A stretch of DNA of 44,020 nt from a bacterium (lineage in GTDB: Bacteria > Patescibacteriota > Gracilibacteria > Peribacterales > Peribacteraceae), in the NCBI GenBank assembly GCA_027623015.1, contig JAQBVR010000009.1, forward strand, positions 1-44,020, written 5' to 3'. Both the position numbers and the translations under genes were made by a program. Below the pieces are notes generated by a model, which was given only the letters and a program-made list of their open reading frames with translations, ran no database searches and was not told the origin of the DNA. Positions 21,976 to 31,056 of this stretch are shown here, in pieces; the stretch's first letter is position 1; each line of letters opens with the position of its first letter.

Positions 21976-24387
21976 ATGGCACGTCGATCTTTCCACAAGC
22001 CTATCATCGTTTATCTTCTTGCTGCGATCATCGTCATCGTTGCTGTTCCACAAAACTCAAAACAGTGGGCACCCAAGTTTCTTCGCGATGCCAGACTGCA
22101 CTTTGGGTTGGACCTTGCAGGTGGTACACAGCTAGATTTCCGTATCTCTGAACAAGAGATCCGAGATCAGATCTCCCAGCTTAAAACAGAGATTACTCAA
22201 ACAAAAGCATTGGAAGGATCTAGCGAGGCCGTCGCTGTACTCGAACTACAGGTAACCAACATGGAAGAGCAACAGCGTACACTGGTCGAATCCATCCGTA
22301 CTGTAATCGAAAGAAGGATCAACGCTCTTGGCGTTAGTGAAGCAGTGATCACACCTTCATACATCGGTAATGAGAAGCACCTCCTTGTGGAGTGCCCTGG
22401 TATCGTAGACACGCAAAAATGTATAGAAACTGTAGGAAAGACGATCAAACTAGAGTTTAAAGAAGAATTTACTGAAGCTACAGATGAGTATCAAGATGAA
22501 GTTCGTACTCGTGCAAAAAACGCAAAAGCAACTATCCTTGCAAAAGGTGGCTCACTCGAAATAGTAGGACAGGATCTTGGAGATGAGCTTGGAATCGCAT
22601 ATGTAGAAGAGGGCCGCTACTTCCGTGACACTCTTCCCGAAGGACTCGAAAGTCTCTGGAACAAGAGCCCAAACGGACAACTCTATGAACAAACAGGTAC
22701 CATCACCTCAACGCAATCAGGCCCAGACGGCAATCCTATAACGAGCGAGATTGAAGGGATCTTTCTCTCAGAAATCACAAGAGCACGCACTGAAACAGGT
22801 CGAGTGATCACAGACCCCGGCAATGCACTGGCGCGACTCGCTCTGGACAATGCTGACGCAAAGCATGCCACCCATGACAACAACACTCTCGATGATTCTG
22901 TACCACCGCAAGTAGCTGCTGTACTCCACAGTCTTGAGCCGGGGGCACTAAACACTGTCACAGTTGCAGAAGATGATGTGCGCCTACTGTTCCTTGAATC
23001 CTTCGCAGCAGGACGGGAAGAGATGTCTGCTAGCCACATCTTAGTTACCTACAAGGGTGCCACCTCAGCAGCCTCCGAGATCACACGAACAAAGGAAGAG
23101 GCTCTTGCAAAAGTACTTGAGCTAAAGAACACACTCAATGGAGGTGCAAGCTTTGCAACTCTTGCGCAAAAAGAAAGTGATGGTCCTTCTGGGGAAAAAG
23201 GAGGAAGCCTAGGAACATTTGGTCGAGGCACTATGGTTCCTGCATTCTCCGATGCAGCATTTGCCCTAAGTAAAGGGGAGATTACTCCACCTGTTGAAAC
23301 AGCTTTTGGGTATCACTTGATCAAAGCAGATAGTGATCCTGTTTCAAAGAAAGATATAGCAAGCTACCAAGAGCTTCTAGTTTCTGGAAACAATGCTGGA
23401 GAAACAACGAAAGGATTTTTGGCTCAACTGCAAAACGGTGAGGTACGTAGTACAGAAGAAATGGTATTTATACGATCACTATTCTTCTCACTTCTTCCTA
23501 CAGGATGGCAAGACACACAACTCGATGGAAAGAACTTCAGAACTGCGACAGTCACACTCGATCCTATTACCAACATACCTGTAGTACAGATCAACTTTGA
23601 CGACGAAGGTGCAGACCTTTTCCAAGAACTCACTGCTCGCAACATCAACAAGCGCATTGCGATCTTCGTCGGGGGAACACTTGTGTCTGCTCCTACAGTC
23701 CAAACGGAGATCAGTGGAGGTACAGCTATCATCACAGGAATGCAGAACTTCGATGCAGCAAAATCACTAGCATCTGACCTGAATACAGGCGCTATCCCTG
23801 CGCCTATCTACCTCGCAGGACAGCGGACCGTAGAAGCCACTCTAGGGGCTACAGCACTACGAACATCTCTTCGTGCTGCTCTTATCGGTATCATCATCCT
23901 GATGCTCTACATGATCATTGTGTACCGATTCCTAGGCCTCCTTGCAGACATCGCCTTGAGTGCATACGCGATCATCTTCTTCGCTATCCTCAAGATGCCT
24001 CTCTTCCTCATCTCAAGTGATTACATCGTTCTTACATTGGCTGGTATGGCAGGTATCATCCTGAGTATTGGTATGGCAGTAGATGCCAACGTACTTATCT
24101 TCGAGCGTATGAAAGAAGAGATGCGTAAGGGCAAGCTTCTCTCGACTGCTGCAGAAACTGGATTCAAACGTGCATGGCCAAGCATCCGCGACGGAAACGT
24201 CTCGACACTTATCACCTGTGCCATCCTCTTTACGATCGGTACATCCATCGTTCGTGGATTTGCTATCACACTTGGTATGGGAGTGATCCTCTCTATGCTT
24301 ACAGCGATCTTAGTCACACGACTTCTCATACGTAAGGTCGCAGAAACCCCCTTAGGGAATCGTCCCGAGTTGTTTGGTGGAAAATAG
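21976..24387 (+). CDS. secD: Protein translocase subunit SecD with inserted PpiC (parvulin) domain
   Basis: SecD uses the proton gradient to help pull exported proteins through SecYEG. Residues 8-25 are TM1; FGLDLAGGTQLDF (43-55) is the conserved segment after it. VIERRINALGVSE (110-122) belongs to the P1 head. Residues 349-455 form a parvulin-type prolyl isomerase: SASHILVTYKG, FATLAQKESDGPSGEKGG, LGTFGRGTMVPAFSDAAF, TAFGYHLIKADS. The head then resumes (540-600) and five membrane helices follow from about 630, with GMAVDANVLIFERMKEE (699-715). At 803 residues it is much longer than plain SecD. No secF follows; the next genes are folate genes. Confidence 0.95.
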   Translation: MARRSFHKPIIVYLLAAIIVIVAVPQNSKQWAPKFLRDARLHFGLDLAGGTQLDFRISEQEIRDQISQLKTEITQTKALEGSSEAVAVLELQVTNMEEQQRTLVESIRTVIERRINALGVSEAVITPSYIGNEKHLLVECPGIVDTQKCIETVGKTIKLEFKEEFTEATDEYQDEVRTRAKNAKATILAKGGSLEIVGQDLGDELGIAYVEEGRYFRDTLPEGLESLWNKSPNGQLYEQTGTITSTQSGPDGNPITSEIEGIFLSEITRARTETGRVITDPGNALARLALDNADAKHATHDNNTLDDSVPPQVAAVLHSLEPGALNTVTVAEDDVRLLFLESFAAGREEMSASHILVTYKGATSAASEITRTKEEALAKVLELKNTLNGGASFATLAQKESDGPSGEKGGSLGTFGRGTMVPAFSDAAFALSKGEITPPVETAFGYHLIKADSDPVSKKDIASYQELLVSGNNAGETTKGFLAQLQNGEVRSTEEMVFIRSLFFSLLPTGWQDTQLDGKNFRTATVTLDPITNIPVVQINFDDEGADLFQELTARNINKRIAIFVGGTLVSAPTVQTEISGGTAIITGMQNFDAAKSLASDLNTGAIPAPIYLAGQRTVEATLGATALRTSLRAALIGIIILMLYMIIVYRFLGLLADIALSAYAIIFFAILKMPLFLISSDYIVLTLAGMAGIILSIGMAVDANVLIFERMKEEMRKGKLLSTAAETGFKRAWPSIRDGNVSTLITCAILFTIGTSIVRGFAITLGMGVILSMLTAILVTRLLIRKVAETPLGNRPELFGGK

Positions 24388-24408
24388 TTCCATTTATGAT
24401 TCAAAATA

Positions 24409-24509
24409 TACAAGATAACAAGATACAAGATACAAAACTAAATGCCTCATTACCCATTTGCATCTTGTCTCTTGTCTCTTTGAATTTTCAAATGGTATCT
24501 TGTATCTTC
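24409..24509. repeat. Inverted pair of heptamer arrays between secD and folB
   Basis: Left array 24409-24436: TACAAGA, TAACAAG, ATACAAG, ATACAAA. Right array 24461-24481: CATCTTG, TCTCTTG, TCTCTTT. It resumes at 24496-24509: TATCTTG, TATCTTC. The right units are the reverse complement of the left, so a large stem can form just before the folB start. Confidence 0.9.
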
Positions 24510-24514
24510 AATAT

Positions 24515-24871
24515 ATGTCAGATGTAATAACCATTCACGACCTAGAAATTTGGACCCACATAGGTGTTCCAGAAAGTGAACGCGCAAGTCCACAACGTGT
24601 TCTTGTGAGTGTAGAGCTTTCTCTCGATACTAAAGAAGCTGGCCAAAGTGATGACGTCACCAAGAGCATCGACTACGCCGATATCGCAAAGCAGATACTT
24701 GAGCTTGCAAAGACTGAACGTAAAACTATTGAGTGTCTTGCAGAAGACATCGCTACTTCAATAAGTACCACAACGAGTAACGCGCAACGAGTAACAAGTA
24801 ACGTTCAAGTAACCGTAACCAAATTCCCCCTCCCCGAAGCCAAAGCTGTATCGATTACGATCAAAAGATAA
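24515..24871 (+). CDS. folB: Dihydroneopterin aldolase
   Basis: FolB splits 7,8-dihydroneopterin to 6-hydroxymethyl-dihydropterin and glycolaldehyde. I use the ATG at 24515, giving MSDVITIHDLEIWTHIGVPE; the longer frame would translate the heptamer array. Other motifs: RVLVSVELSLDT, SIDYADIAKQILEL, TIECLAEDIATSI, and the final VTVTKFPLPEAKAVSITI. Length of 118 residues is normal. An internal heptamer array encodes the Thr/Asn/Val-rich stretch before VQVTVTKF. The stop overlaps the folK start as TAATG. Confidence 0.93.
   Translation: MSDVITIHDLEIWTHIGVPESERASPQRVLVSVELSLDTKEAGQSDDVTKSIDYADIAKQILELAKTERKTIECLAEDIATSISTTTSNAQRVTSNVQVTVTKFPLPEAKAVSITIKR
24772..24806 (+). repeat. Heptamer array inside folB
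   Basis: Five units: AACGAGT, AACGCGC, AACGAGT, AACAAGT, AACGTTC. They encode a loop between the last helix and last strand of FolB. Confidence 0.85.
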
Positions 24872-25383
24872 TGGCACACGTAGCTATAGCTCTTGGTAGC
24901 AACATCGAACCAGAGGTTAATCTAGCAATCTGTGCTAAGCATCTACGAAAACACTGGCCAAAGATTCGCTTCTCATCTGTATACAAAACCAAAGCACAAC
25001 TCCACGAAGACCAAGAAGATTTTTTAAATGCCGCAGCTGTATTTGAAACTGATCAATCTCTCGAAGAAGTAGTACCAATCCTCGAAAGCATAGAACAAGA
25101 ACTCGGCAAAGCGACTCCTTTTCGCTATGGCCCAAGGACAATTGACATTGATATATTGCTATATGGAGATATCGAAACTCGAAACTCGAAACTCGAAACT
25201 CGAAACATCGAAGTACCACACCCTCGCATGCACGATCGTCTCTTCGTTTTGGCTCCTCTCTGCGAGATTGTTAACTCCGATGAGCAGCACCCGGCACTTA
25301 AAACCTCGTGGGACGACCTACGGAAATCTGTAGAGGATCAGCCAATAGAGAGCACTGAAATGACACTAAATAAACAGGAATAA
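24871..25383 (+). CDS. folK: 6-hydroxymethyl-7,8-dihydropterin pyrophosphokinase (HPPK)
   Basis: FolK transfers pyrophosphate from ATP to the FolB product. Motifs: VAIALGSNIEPEVNLA at the N-terminus, SSVYKTKAQLHEDQEDFLNA, LESIEQELGK, and the signature RYGPRTIDIDILLYGD followed by VPHPRMHDRLFVLAPLCEI. The two signature Asp residues that bind magnesium are present. Between ILLYGD and VPHPRM, where most HPPKs have a short loop, a heptamer array encodes IETRNSKLETRNIE. One-base overlap with folB suggests coupled translation. folE follows 39 bases later. Confidence 0.96.
   Translation: MAHVAIALGSNIEPEVNLAICAKHLRKHWPKIRFSSVYKTKAQLHEDQEDFLNAAAVFETDQSLEEVVPILESIEQELGKATPFRYGPRTIDIDILLYGDIETRNSKLETRNIEVPHPRMHDRLFVLAPLCEIVNSDEQHPALKTSWDDLRKSVEDQPIESTEMTLNKQE
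25173..25207 (+). repeat. Heptamer array inside folK
   Basis: Four exact CGAAACT units followed by CGAAACA. They lie in the loop between the HPPK motifs ILLYGD and VPHPRM. Confidence 0.95.
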
Positions 25384-25385
25384 AC

Positions 25386-25420
25386 GATTCATAATTCAGG
25401 ATTCTTCATTCATAATTCTC
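25386..25420. repeat. Heptamer array between folK and folE
   Basis: Five units: GATTCAT, AATTCAG, GATTCTT, CATTCAT, AATTCTC. They fill the entire gap between the folK stop and the folE start. Confidence 0.85.
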
Positions 25421-25422
25421 CC

Positions 25423-25965
25423 ATGGAAGACCTATTTGCATCTCTCTTAAAGCAGCTCGGAGAAGACCCTACACGTGCAGGGCTACTCAAGACCCCAAAG
25501 CGCTGTAGCGAAGGCTACAAGTTCCTGACGAAGGGCTACAGCGAGTCGCTAGATGATATTGTGAACGATGCCCTCTTCCCTTCTGACACAGATGGCATGG
25601 TCATCGTGAAAGATATAGAGATGTACTCGCTCTGTGAGCACCACCTGCTCCCTTTCACAGGCAAAGTCCACGTAGGCTACGTCCCCGATAAGCATGTGAT
25701 AGGCCTCAGTAAGATCGCACGCATCGTAGACATGTACGCACGTAGGCTCCAAGTACAAGAGCGCCTCGGCCAACAGATCTGCGACGCACTAGACGCTGTC
25801 CTCAAACCAAAGGGCATAGGAGTCGTCATAGAAGCAGAACACTTCTGCATGATGATGCGTGGTGTGCAGAAGCAGCACTCCAAAGCTATCACCAGCCAAG
25901 TACGCGGACTCATAAAGAGTGATCCTAAAACGCGTCAGGAGTTTCTAGACTTGATCCGAAACTAG
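25423..25965 (+). CDS. folE: GTP cyclohydrolase I
   Basis: FolE converts GTP to 7,8-dihydroneopterin triphosphate, the first step of folate synthesis. Motifs: [40 protein letters not shown] (zinc Cys and catalytic His residues), [40 protein letters not shown] (second zinc Cys), and the C-terminal QEFLDLI. All zinc ligands of the classical type IA enzyme are present. Length of 180 residues is normal. It is the third gene of the fol cluster; folP and folC are not in this window. Confidence 0.97.
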   Translation: MEDLFASLLKQLGEDPTRAGLLKTPKRCSEGYKFLTKGYSESLDDIVNDALFPSDTDGMVIVKDIEMYSLCEHHLLPFTGKVHVGYVPDKHVIGLSKIARIVDMYARRLQVQERLGQQICDALDAVLKPKGIGVVIEAEHFCMMMRGVQKQHSKAITSQVRGLIKSDPKTRQEFLDLIRN

Positions 25966-26864
25966 TTCAACGCAAACTGTGCATCCAGATCTATACCAGC
26001 ATCTCGCTTGAGTACTTTGTAGTATGCATCCTTAAATCCTCCTGTATTACCTGCCACTACCATCTGCTGAGCACCGTCGAAGCTCTCACCATTGCCTGAG
26101 AAGAGTCCACGCATGCGATTACTTGGCTGTGTGTACATACGATTGTAACTAGCACCTTCTGCATCTGGCTGCGCACGGATAGCTCTGTCCTCTACCACCG
26201 TACGTGCGGTATGACCTTCATCTATCGTAACTTCGTAAGCAATGTCATCAACGGTCTTTGCTTCATCGCCGATGACAACGAGATCTTCTCCAGAATCATC
26301 CTGTAATCCAATCCCCCTCATAAAGTCATCACTCGCACTTTGTAATTCTTCTTTGAATGCATCACTACGCTCTGCTATCTCCTCAGCTAAACGCTCTTGG
26401 AATTCATCTGCTGTAAATAGTGTTTCATCAAGGTTGCCAGGTAAGCCGTCACTTCTGTGCTTCGCTTCGTGGACATAGGTCCCTGTTTCCATCACACCTG
26501 TTCCGGCTTCGTTCATATGAATGTCTGACCCACCTGCATAGAACCCCCGAAGATTCGGTGCATCGCTGAAGAGCCGTACACTTCCATCTCCAAGCACTGC
26601 AGCCATGTCTGCTCGGTGATGCCCCATGGCGATACCCAGTAATCTTAAAGTATCGATAGAGGCATAGTGCTCTGCTATTTCAGTAGCCTGTTCTTCACCT
26701 TCAGACATCTCCGTCATACCTTGAATACGAGATGTTATCTCTCCAGCAACAGCACTCAAGTACTCACGACGAGATGCGACCTCACGGCGTGCTTGCCTGT
26801 GAAGATCGAATCCCATCGCTTCGTAGTCGATATCTACTGCCTCAAATGTCTCGGATAATGCCAT
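25962..26864 (-). CDS. Hypothetical protein with HExxH motif
   Basis: A 300-residue acidic protein without signal peptide. Residues 20-70 are helical and charged. [20 protein letters not shown] (117-136) contains the possible zinc motif HEAKH at 132-136, followed by RSDG. This arrangement resembles small effector-type zincins in which a short HExxH-x2-D follows a strand, but I cannot name a family. The C-terminus ([20 protein letters not shown]) is polar. It converges with folE with a 4-base overlap, and has its own -10 box upstream. A peptidase function is a guess from one motif. Confidence 0.7.
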   Translation of the reverse strand: MALSETFEAVDIDYEAMGFDLHRQARREVASRREYLSAVAGEITSRIQGMTEMSEGEEQATEIAEHYASIDTLRLLGIAMGHHRADMAAVLGDGSVRLFSDAPNLRGFYAGGSDIHMNEAGTGVMETGTYVHEAKHRSDGLPGNLDETLFTADEFQERLAEEIAERSDAFKEELQSASDDFMRGIGLQDDSGEDLVVIGDEAKTVDDIAYEVTIDEGHTARTVVEDRAIRAQPDAEGASYNRMYTQPSNRMRGLFSGNGESFDGAQQMVVAGNTGGFKDAYYKVLKRDAGIDLDAQFALN

Positions 26865-26901
26865 AGTGAAACGCTAGTATTCCATAAAAATAGTAGAATG
26901 T

Positions 26902-26907
26902 ATTATA
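26902..26907 (-). promoter_or_regulatory. -10 box of the HExxH gene
   Basis: Perfect TATAAT on the minus strand, 38 bases before the ATG. No good -35 at the normal distance. Confidence 0.5.
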
Positions 26908-27099
26908 ACAGGTTACTGAAAGGTAAGTACAGGGACTTTTTGGCTTCTATTAGCCAAATAGTATGTGTTTACGATGTATAGATTTAAATGCAAAAGCATT
27001 TGATAAATAAAGGTTTAAGCTGTGCTGCGAAGCTGCTTCTCTTGTCATCTGTCCCTTGTGTGGACGAGGAGTTACGATAGTTGGATAATCTAGCAAGGA

Positions 27100-27405
27100 G
27101 TGCCAAGTGACCCGCAGGTCAGCTTGGTCGATAGAGCGCATAGATATGACTAGCAAATAACTCCGAGTGAGAACACAGATGACGAACATTCTTTTGTTTC
27201 TGCTGAGCTCGACGAAGTACTGATGGTTCAGAAAAGAATGAATGTAATGTAATAAATTATTGCTTCGTTATTTCAATAAATACATTCCACCTTTTTCGCG
27301 GAAAAAGGTGAAGCCAAAACGCCTGCCAGCCGAGCCTCACTCAGGACATGCTTGCTCATCATTACTGTTCGCACTTCGACCAAGCTGACTGAGGTCACTT
27401 GGCAC
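27100..27405. repeat. 30-bp inverted repeat whose arms are themselves hairpins
   Basis: Arm 1 (27100-27130) begins GTGCCAAGTGACC and ends GGTCAGCTTGGTCG. Arm 2 (27377-27405) is its reverse complement except at the centre, where CGCAG is replaced by TCA. Within arm 1, CCAAGTGACC can pair with GGTCAGCTTGG with one bulge. Similarity extends weakly beyond both arms (ATCTAG). Confidence 0.85.
27288..27310. repeat. Perfect 10-pair hairpin
   Basis: CACCTTTTTC, loop GCG, GAAAAAGGTG. It is a possible terminator or dispersed palindrome; no gene ends next to it. Confidence 0.85.
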
Positions 27406-27518
27406 TCAGTGACTAGATGAGCTACTTTATTTGTGCCTTCGCTCAAACAAGGGCGGCTGGCAAGAGGATTAGCAACTTAGGTTTAGAGTGACGTATCTCA
27501 ATGAAAGACGGAATACTA

Positions 27519-28001
27519 TTACTTCCGTTCCCAAATCTCACACGTAAACGCGTGCTCATTCTTCTCATCTTTTTCATGCTTCTTCTCAGAAACCAGCTTC
27601 CAATTTGCACCATCCAATTCTGGAAAAAGTATGTCCCCTTCTACACGTGCATGTACTCTTGTCAGATAAATACGCTCTGCCATAGGCAGTGCAAGGTTAT
27701 ATATCTCTCCTCCACCAATCACAAACGTCTCATCACTTGTATCTGCAGCACCGATAGCATCTCCAACACTGTGCACTACAGTGCAACCTTCATGCGACCA
27801 ATCTTCTTGCCGTGTTACGATGATGTTCTGACGCCCCGGAAGTACACGTCCGATAGACTCAAAGTTCTTGCGTCCCATGATGATGGGGTGCCCCTTCGTT
27901 TTCTCTTTGAAGTATTTCAAATCATCTGGAAGATCCCATGGCAGCGCATTGTCACGACCGATGACGTTATTCTCCGATGCTGCGACGATAAGACTGATCA
28001 T
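27519..28001 (-). CDS. folA: Dihydrofolate reductase
   Basis: FolA reduces dihydrofolate to tetrahydrofolate with NADPH. Motifs: [20 protein letters not shown] with [14 protein letters not shown] (catalytic Asp), [20 protein letters not shown] (NADPH site), [26 protein letters not shown], and [17 protein letters not shown]. Length of 160 is normal. Its ATG overlaps the thyA stop by four bases, so thyA-folA is one unit: ThyA oxidises methylene-tetrahydrofolate to dihydrofolate and FolA recycles it. Confidence 0.97.
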   Translation of the reverse strand: MISLIVAASENNVIGRDNALPWDLPDDLKYFKEKTKGHPIIMGRKNFESIGRVLPGRQNIIVTRQEDWSHEGCTVVHSVGDAIGAADTSDETFVIGGGEIYNLALPMAERIYLTRVHARVEGDILFPELDGANWKLVSEKKHEKDEKNEHAFTCEIWERK

Positions 28002-28792
28002 ACAGCGATAGGAGCCTTGATACTTGGATGTGGATCGTAATTCTCTACAGCGATGTCGCCGTACGTAAAGGAGAAGAGATCTTTCACCTCTGGATTAAGT
28101 TTAAGTGTGGGGAGCGCCCTTGGCTCTCGTGTCAGTTGCTCATGTGCTTGGTCTAAGTGATTACTATATATATGTGCATCGCCAAGTGTATGAACGAAGT
28201 CTCCTACTTTCAGATCACATGCCTGTGCAACCATGTGTGTAAGGAGTGCGTACGATGCGATGTTAAAAGGCACACCTAGGAATATATCTGCACTGCGTTG
28301 GTAGAGCTGGCAAGAGAGTTCGCCATTGGCGACATAAAACTGGAACAAGCAATGACACGGTGGCAGAGCCATCTGGTCTATAAACGGAACGTTCCATGCA
28401 GAGACGATGTGGCGACGAGAGTCTGGGTTTTCTTTGATGTTCTTTACGACATCAGAGATCTGGTCCCAGTGCGTTTCACCAGGCCCTGGCCAACTCCTCC
28501 ACTGGTAACCATACACAGGTCCAAGTTCGCCGTTATCATCTGCCCACTCATCCCAGATACTTACACCGTGATCTTGGAGGTACTTCACGTTTGTATCTCC
28601 CTGCAAGAACCACAAAAGCTCATGAAAAATAGACCGTGTGTGGAGCTTTTTGGTCGTGACCATAGGGAATCCTTCACGCAAGTTAAACCGCATCTGGTGG
28701 CCAAAAACACTCAATGTACCCGTGCCAGTTCGGTCTTCCTTTTGGCAACCTTCATCGAGCACTCGTTGGAGGAGATCGAGATACTGTTTCAT
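27998..28792 (-). CDS. thyA: Thymidylate synthase
   Basis: ThyA makes dTMP from dUMP with methylene-tetrahydrofolate. I use the ATG giving [15 protein letters not shown]; an ATG two codons earlier is equally possible. Motifs: [63 protein letters not shown] with the nucleophilic Cys, [20 protein letters not shown], and [13 protein letters not shown]. Length of 265 matches the E. coli-type enzyme. It is followed by folA with overlapping ends and preceded by the CcdA-like gene. Confidence 0.97.
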   Translation of the reverse strand: MKQYLDLLQRVLDEGCQKEDRTGTGTLSVFGHQMRFNLREGFPMVTTKKLHTRSIFHELLWFLQGDTNVKYLQDHGVSIWDEWADDNGELGPVYGYQWRSWPGPGETHWDQISDVVKNIKENPDSRRHIVSAWNVPFIDQMALPPCHCLFQFYVANGELSCQLYQRSADIFLGVPFNIASYALLTHMVAQACDLKVGDFVHTLGDAHIYSNHLDQAHEQLTREPRALPTLKLNPEVKDLFSFTYGDIAVENYDPHPSIKAPIAV

Positions 28793-28808
28793 CAACATAA
28801 AATTACAC

Positions 28809-29666
28809 CTATTGCGAACTTGGAGCGAGGAAATCACTAAAAAACTTCGTCTCTAACTCTACTCCCAGATTTCCAAAACTTGTATTCATGACAAGGTATG
28901 ACTCAAATGCTCTGAAAAGATTGTACTGGAATGCAAGAGCAGTAACGATGAGGATGATTCCCGATACTTGCTTGATCCTCCCACTATATTGACTAAGAAA
29001 TCGTACAGAGTGCACTGCTGCCTGTCCTCCATAACCGATAAGTAACAACGGTACCGCTGTCCCGAGGCCATATGCTGTTAAGTAACCAAGTGCCTGAAGC
29101 CCTGGCTGCTCTGCAACAAGTGTGAAGGCAAAGCCTAGTGCAGGCCCAGCACACGGAACCCATACGAGTCCCATCGTCAGTCCCATGATAAATGCAGTGA
29201 AAGGAGAATCTTGTCCTAAGCCATCTCGTGTAGCACTTTGTACATCTGTCCCCGTTTGCTGCAGGCGCGTTGCGACCTTACCTCCTATGAGCATAGCTAT
29301 AGCTCCAAGAACCGCAGCGATAGCCACTGCTGTCATTCCTATGTCTGCAAAGAACCACGAGCCAGCAACAGCCCCAACAAGATGAATATTTCGTTTGTGA
29401 GAAACAAACCCTAGACCAAAGAGTAGCAATGCATAATACGTCCCTATACGAAGATAATCTGCTACCTCTACAAACTGTCGTAAGACGACAAGAAGTAAGA
29501 ACGTAAACCCTACAAAGCTCACAAGCATCCCCGCGACCGTCAGCAAGGGCCGCAGCTTACTGCGACCTGCGATGCTGACACCAAGTACTATTGGGATTAG
29601 TGGCAAGATGCACGGCAAAAGAATGGTGAGCATCCCTGCCGAAAAGAGAATGAAAAATAAAGACAT
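28809..29666 (-). CDS. CcdA/DsbD-type thiol-disulfide electron carrier membrane protein
   Basis: CcdA-like proteins pass electrons from cytoplasmic thioredoxin across the membrane to exported thiol proteins. The two redox Cys lie in the expected half-symmetric motifs: [15 protein letters not shown] in the first helix (about residue 19) and [12 protein letters not shown] in the fourth (about residue 170). Six or seven hydrophobic helices are visible, with a hydrophilic loop ([20 protein letters not shown]) between halves. The gene overlaps the stop of the thioredoxin-like lipoprotein by one base (TAATG), so the two form a redox pair. Confidence 0.88.
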   Translation of the reverse strand: MSLFFILFSAGMLTILLPCILPLIPIVLGVSIAGRSKLRPLLTVAGMLVSFVGFTFLLLVVLRQFVEVADYLRIGTYYALLLFGLGFVSHKRNIHLVGAVAGSWFFADIGMTAVAIAAVLGAIAMLIGGKVATRLQQTGTDVQSATRDGLGQDSPFTAFIMGLTMGLVWVPCAGPALGFAFTLVAEQPGLQALGYLTAYGLGTAVPLLLIGYGGQAAVHSVRFLSQYSGRIKQVSGIILIVTALAFQYNLFRAFESYLVMNTSFGNLGVELETKFFSDFLAPSSQ

Positions 29667-30223
29667 TACCCCTCAATCATAGCACGAAGTGCATCCTCCG
29701 ATGGAAAGCTCTTAGAACTGACCTTGTTTCCTGCTCCATCGATAACGACGAATGTGTCTTGCTGTACAACACCAAAGCGACTCTTGAGTTCCGACGCAGT
29801 GTCGTAGTCAATCTTATAGGTAGAGAGTGGAAAGTCTCCTGTATCATAGAAATTGTTCAAGAGAGCATCGTTTTTCTGGCAATAAGGACACCATGCTGCA
29901 TGAAAGAAGAGAACCGCAGGTTCTCCATTACCGATGACACCATTGTAGTAACTGGTATACGTACCAACAGAAGCAACCGTTGGGATGATGACAACTGGTT
30001 CTTCAGCAGCTACAGGATCCTTCTCGAATTTTTCCGCCTCTACCTCTTTCATCGTCTCTTCATTTTCATGATCTATTTCTAGGGGATTCTCTGCAAGATC
30101 TTTCATGAGTTCTTCGATCAATACTTCTACCCTCTCCTCACTGTCAGTATCTGATAAATCTTCATGACTACATGCAGAAAATAGCAAAAGAGCACATAGT
30201 GGTAATATGAATCGTATTTTCAT
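29666..30223 (-). CDS. Thioredoxin-like lipoprotein
   Basis: I use the ATG at 30221-30223 (MKIRFILPL), which gives a signal ending in lipobox LFSAC. A long acidic linker follows (about 20-75). The thioredoxin fold then begins, with AVLFFHAAWCPYCQKNDALL holding the CPYC active site. Later come YKIDYDTASELKSRFGVVQQ and TFVVIDGAGN, where the usual cis-Pro position appears to hold Asp or Thr (QQDTFVV), a variation to check. It is the likely exported partner of the CcdA-type protein encoded immediately downstream. Confidence 0.85.
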   Translation of the reverse strand: MKIRFILPLCALLLFSACSHEDLSDTDSEERVEVLIEELMKDLAENPLEIDHENEETMKEVEAEKFEKDPVAAEEPVVIIPTVASVGTYTSYYNGVIGNGEPAVLFFHAAWCPYCQKNDALLNNFYDTGDFPLSTYKIDYDTASELKSRFGVVQQDTFVVIDGAGNKVSSKSFPSEDALRAMIEG

Positions 30224-30251
30224 AAAATATTGGGGGAAATTCATACTGACT

Positions 30252-30905
30252 TTACTTCTTCTTCATGGCTTTTCCTAGCAAAAAACTCGGACACTTGTGA
30301 CCGAAAACACATTCATCACACGCAGGATTGCGTGCGTCGCAAACAGCTCGCCCATGGGCAACCATAAGATGTGATAGCACAAGCCAATCCTCCTTTGGCG
30401 TCTTCTTCATCATATCGAGCTCTATCTGATTCTGCTCCTTCTTCCGTGTGAGACCCATACGTCTAAGAAGTCGAATATTATGCGTGTCTATAGGGATGCC
30501 TTCTATCTTACCAAATGCTGTTCCAAGAACTATCGCAGCAGTTTTACGCCCTACTCCTCGCAATGTCAGCATGCCTTTCATAGTTTGAGGAAGCTCTCCA
30601 TCAAAATCTTGCAAAATCGTATGGCAGGTCTCTTGAATTGCCCTTGCCTTCATCCTGTATGTACCACAAGAGTGAATATCTTTTTCAAGTTCTTCTTGAG
30701 TAACAGCAAGATAGTCTTGTGGCTTCTTGTATTTGCGAAAAAGCGTTTTACCAATCGTGTTTACACGCGCATCTGTACACTGTGCAGCTAAAATAGTTGC
30801 GACGAGTAATTCAAGAGGTGTTGTCCAGTTAAGTGTGCAGTGAGCATCTGGATAGATTGCCTTCAGTTCGGAGAGAACTTCTGTAAGAGTTAACTTGGAA
30901 GTCAT
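30252..30905 (-). CDS. nth: Endonuclease III (DNA glycosylase/AP lyase)
   Basis: Nth removes oxidised pyrimidines and nicks the abasic site. Motifs: LELLVATILAAQCTDARVN, the helix-hairpin-helix LRGVGRKTAAIVLG with the catalytic Lys, IPIDTHNIRLLRRMGL with the catalytic Asp, and a four-Cys iron-sulfur loop (CDARNPACDECVFGHKC, spacing 6-2-5). Length of 217 is normal. IPIDTHNIRL differs slightly from the common VDTHVxR. It lies next to the redox lipoprotein gene, with no obvious functional link. Confidence 0.96.
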   Translation of the reverse strand: MTSKLTLTEVLSELKAIYPDAHCTLNWTTPLELLVATILAAQCTDARVNTIGKTLFRKYKKPQDYLAVTQEELEKDIHSCGTYRMKARAIQETCHTILQDFDGELPQTMKGMLTLRGVGRKTAAIVLGTAFGKIEGIPIDTHNIRLLRRMGLTRKKEQNQIELDMMKKTPKEDWLVLSHLMVAHGRAVCDARNPACDECVFGHKCPSFLLGKAMKKK

Positions 30906-30929
30906 GGATTTGATTATGACCGAACTAAT

Positions 30930-31007
30930 AGAAGACTAAAAGGAGACACTGTCTCATAATAATCTTCTTAGTCTTTTCAGTCCTCTTAGTCTTTTCAGTC
31001 CTCTCGT
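30930..31007. repeat. Inverted, period-9 array between nth and the exonuclease gene
   Basis: Right part: four 9-base units AGTCTTTTC, AGTCCTCTT, AGTCTTTTC, AGTCCTCTC (30970-31005). The left arm, AGAAGACTAAAAGG (30930-30943), is complementary to it. It is the same style as the heptamer arrays but with period 9. Confidence 0.8.
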
Positions 31008-31056
31008 CAACAACAGTTGCTAGATCAGCAAGAGGAATCAGGTATAGTCAAACCCT

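Larger units (their letters stand above)
26937..27500. other. Palindrome-rich non-coding region
   Basis: About 560 bases with no open frame I can support. It holds a hairpin TTTGGCT/AGCCAAA (26939-26958), a small hairpin AAATGC/GCATTT (26986-27001), a long inverted repeat (27100-27130 with 27377-27405), and a 10-pair hairpin at 27288-27310. GCCAGCC near 27325 also pairs with GGCTGGC near 27452. It may be the remains of a non-autonomous mobile element or a structured RNA. Confidence 0.6.

Noticed and set aside
24458-24514. 19-residue extension of FolB
   Set aside because: It would translate the heptamer array; the family starts near MSDVITIHDL.
26950-27189. Minus-strand frame of 79 codons in the palindrome-rich region
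   Set aside because: Composition does not look like protein, it spans one arm of the inverted repeat, and there is no promoter or start signal.
27501-28040. Plus-strand frame of 179 codons over folA
   Set aside because: It is the antisense shadow of a clear dihydrofolate reductase and is rich in Cys/Ser/Ile as shadows are.
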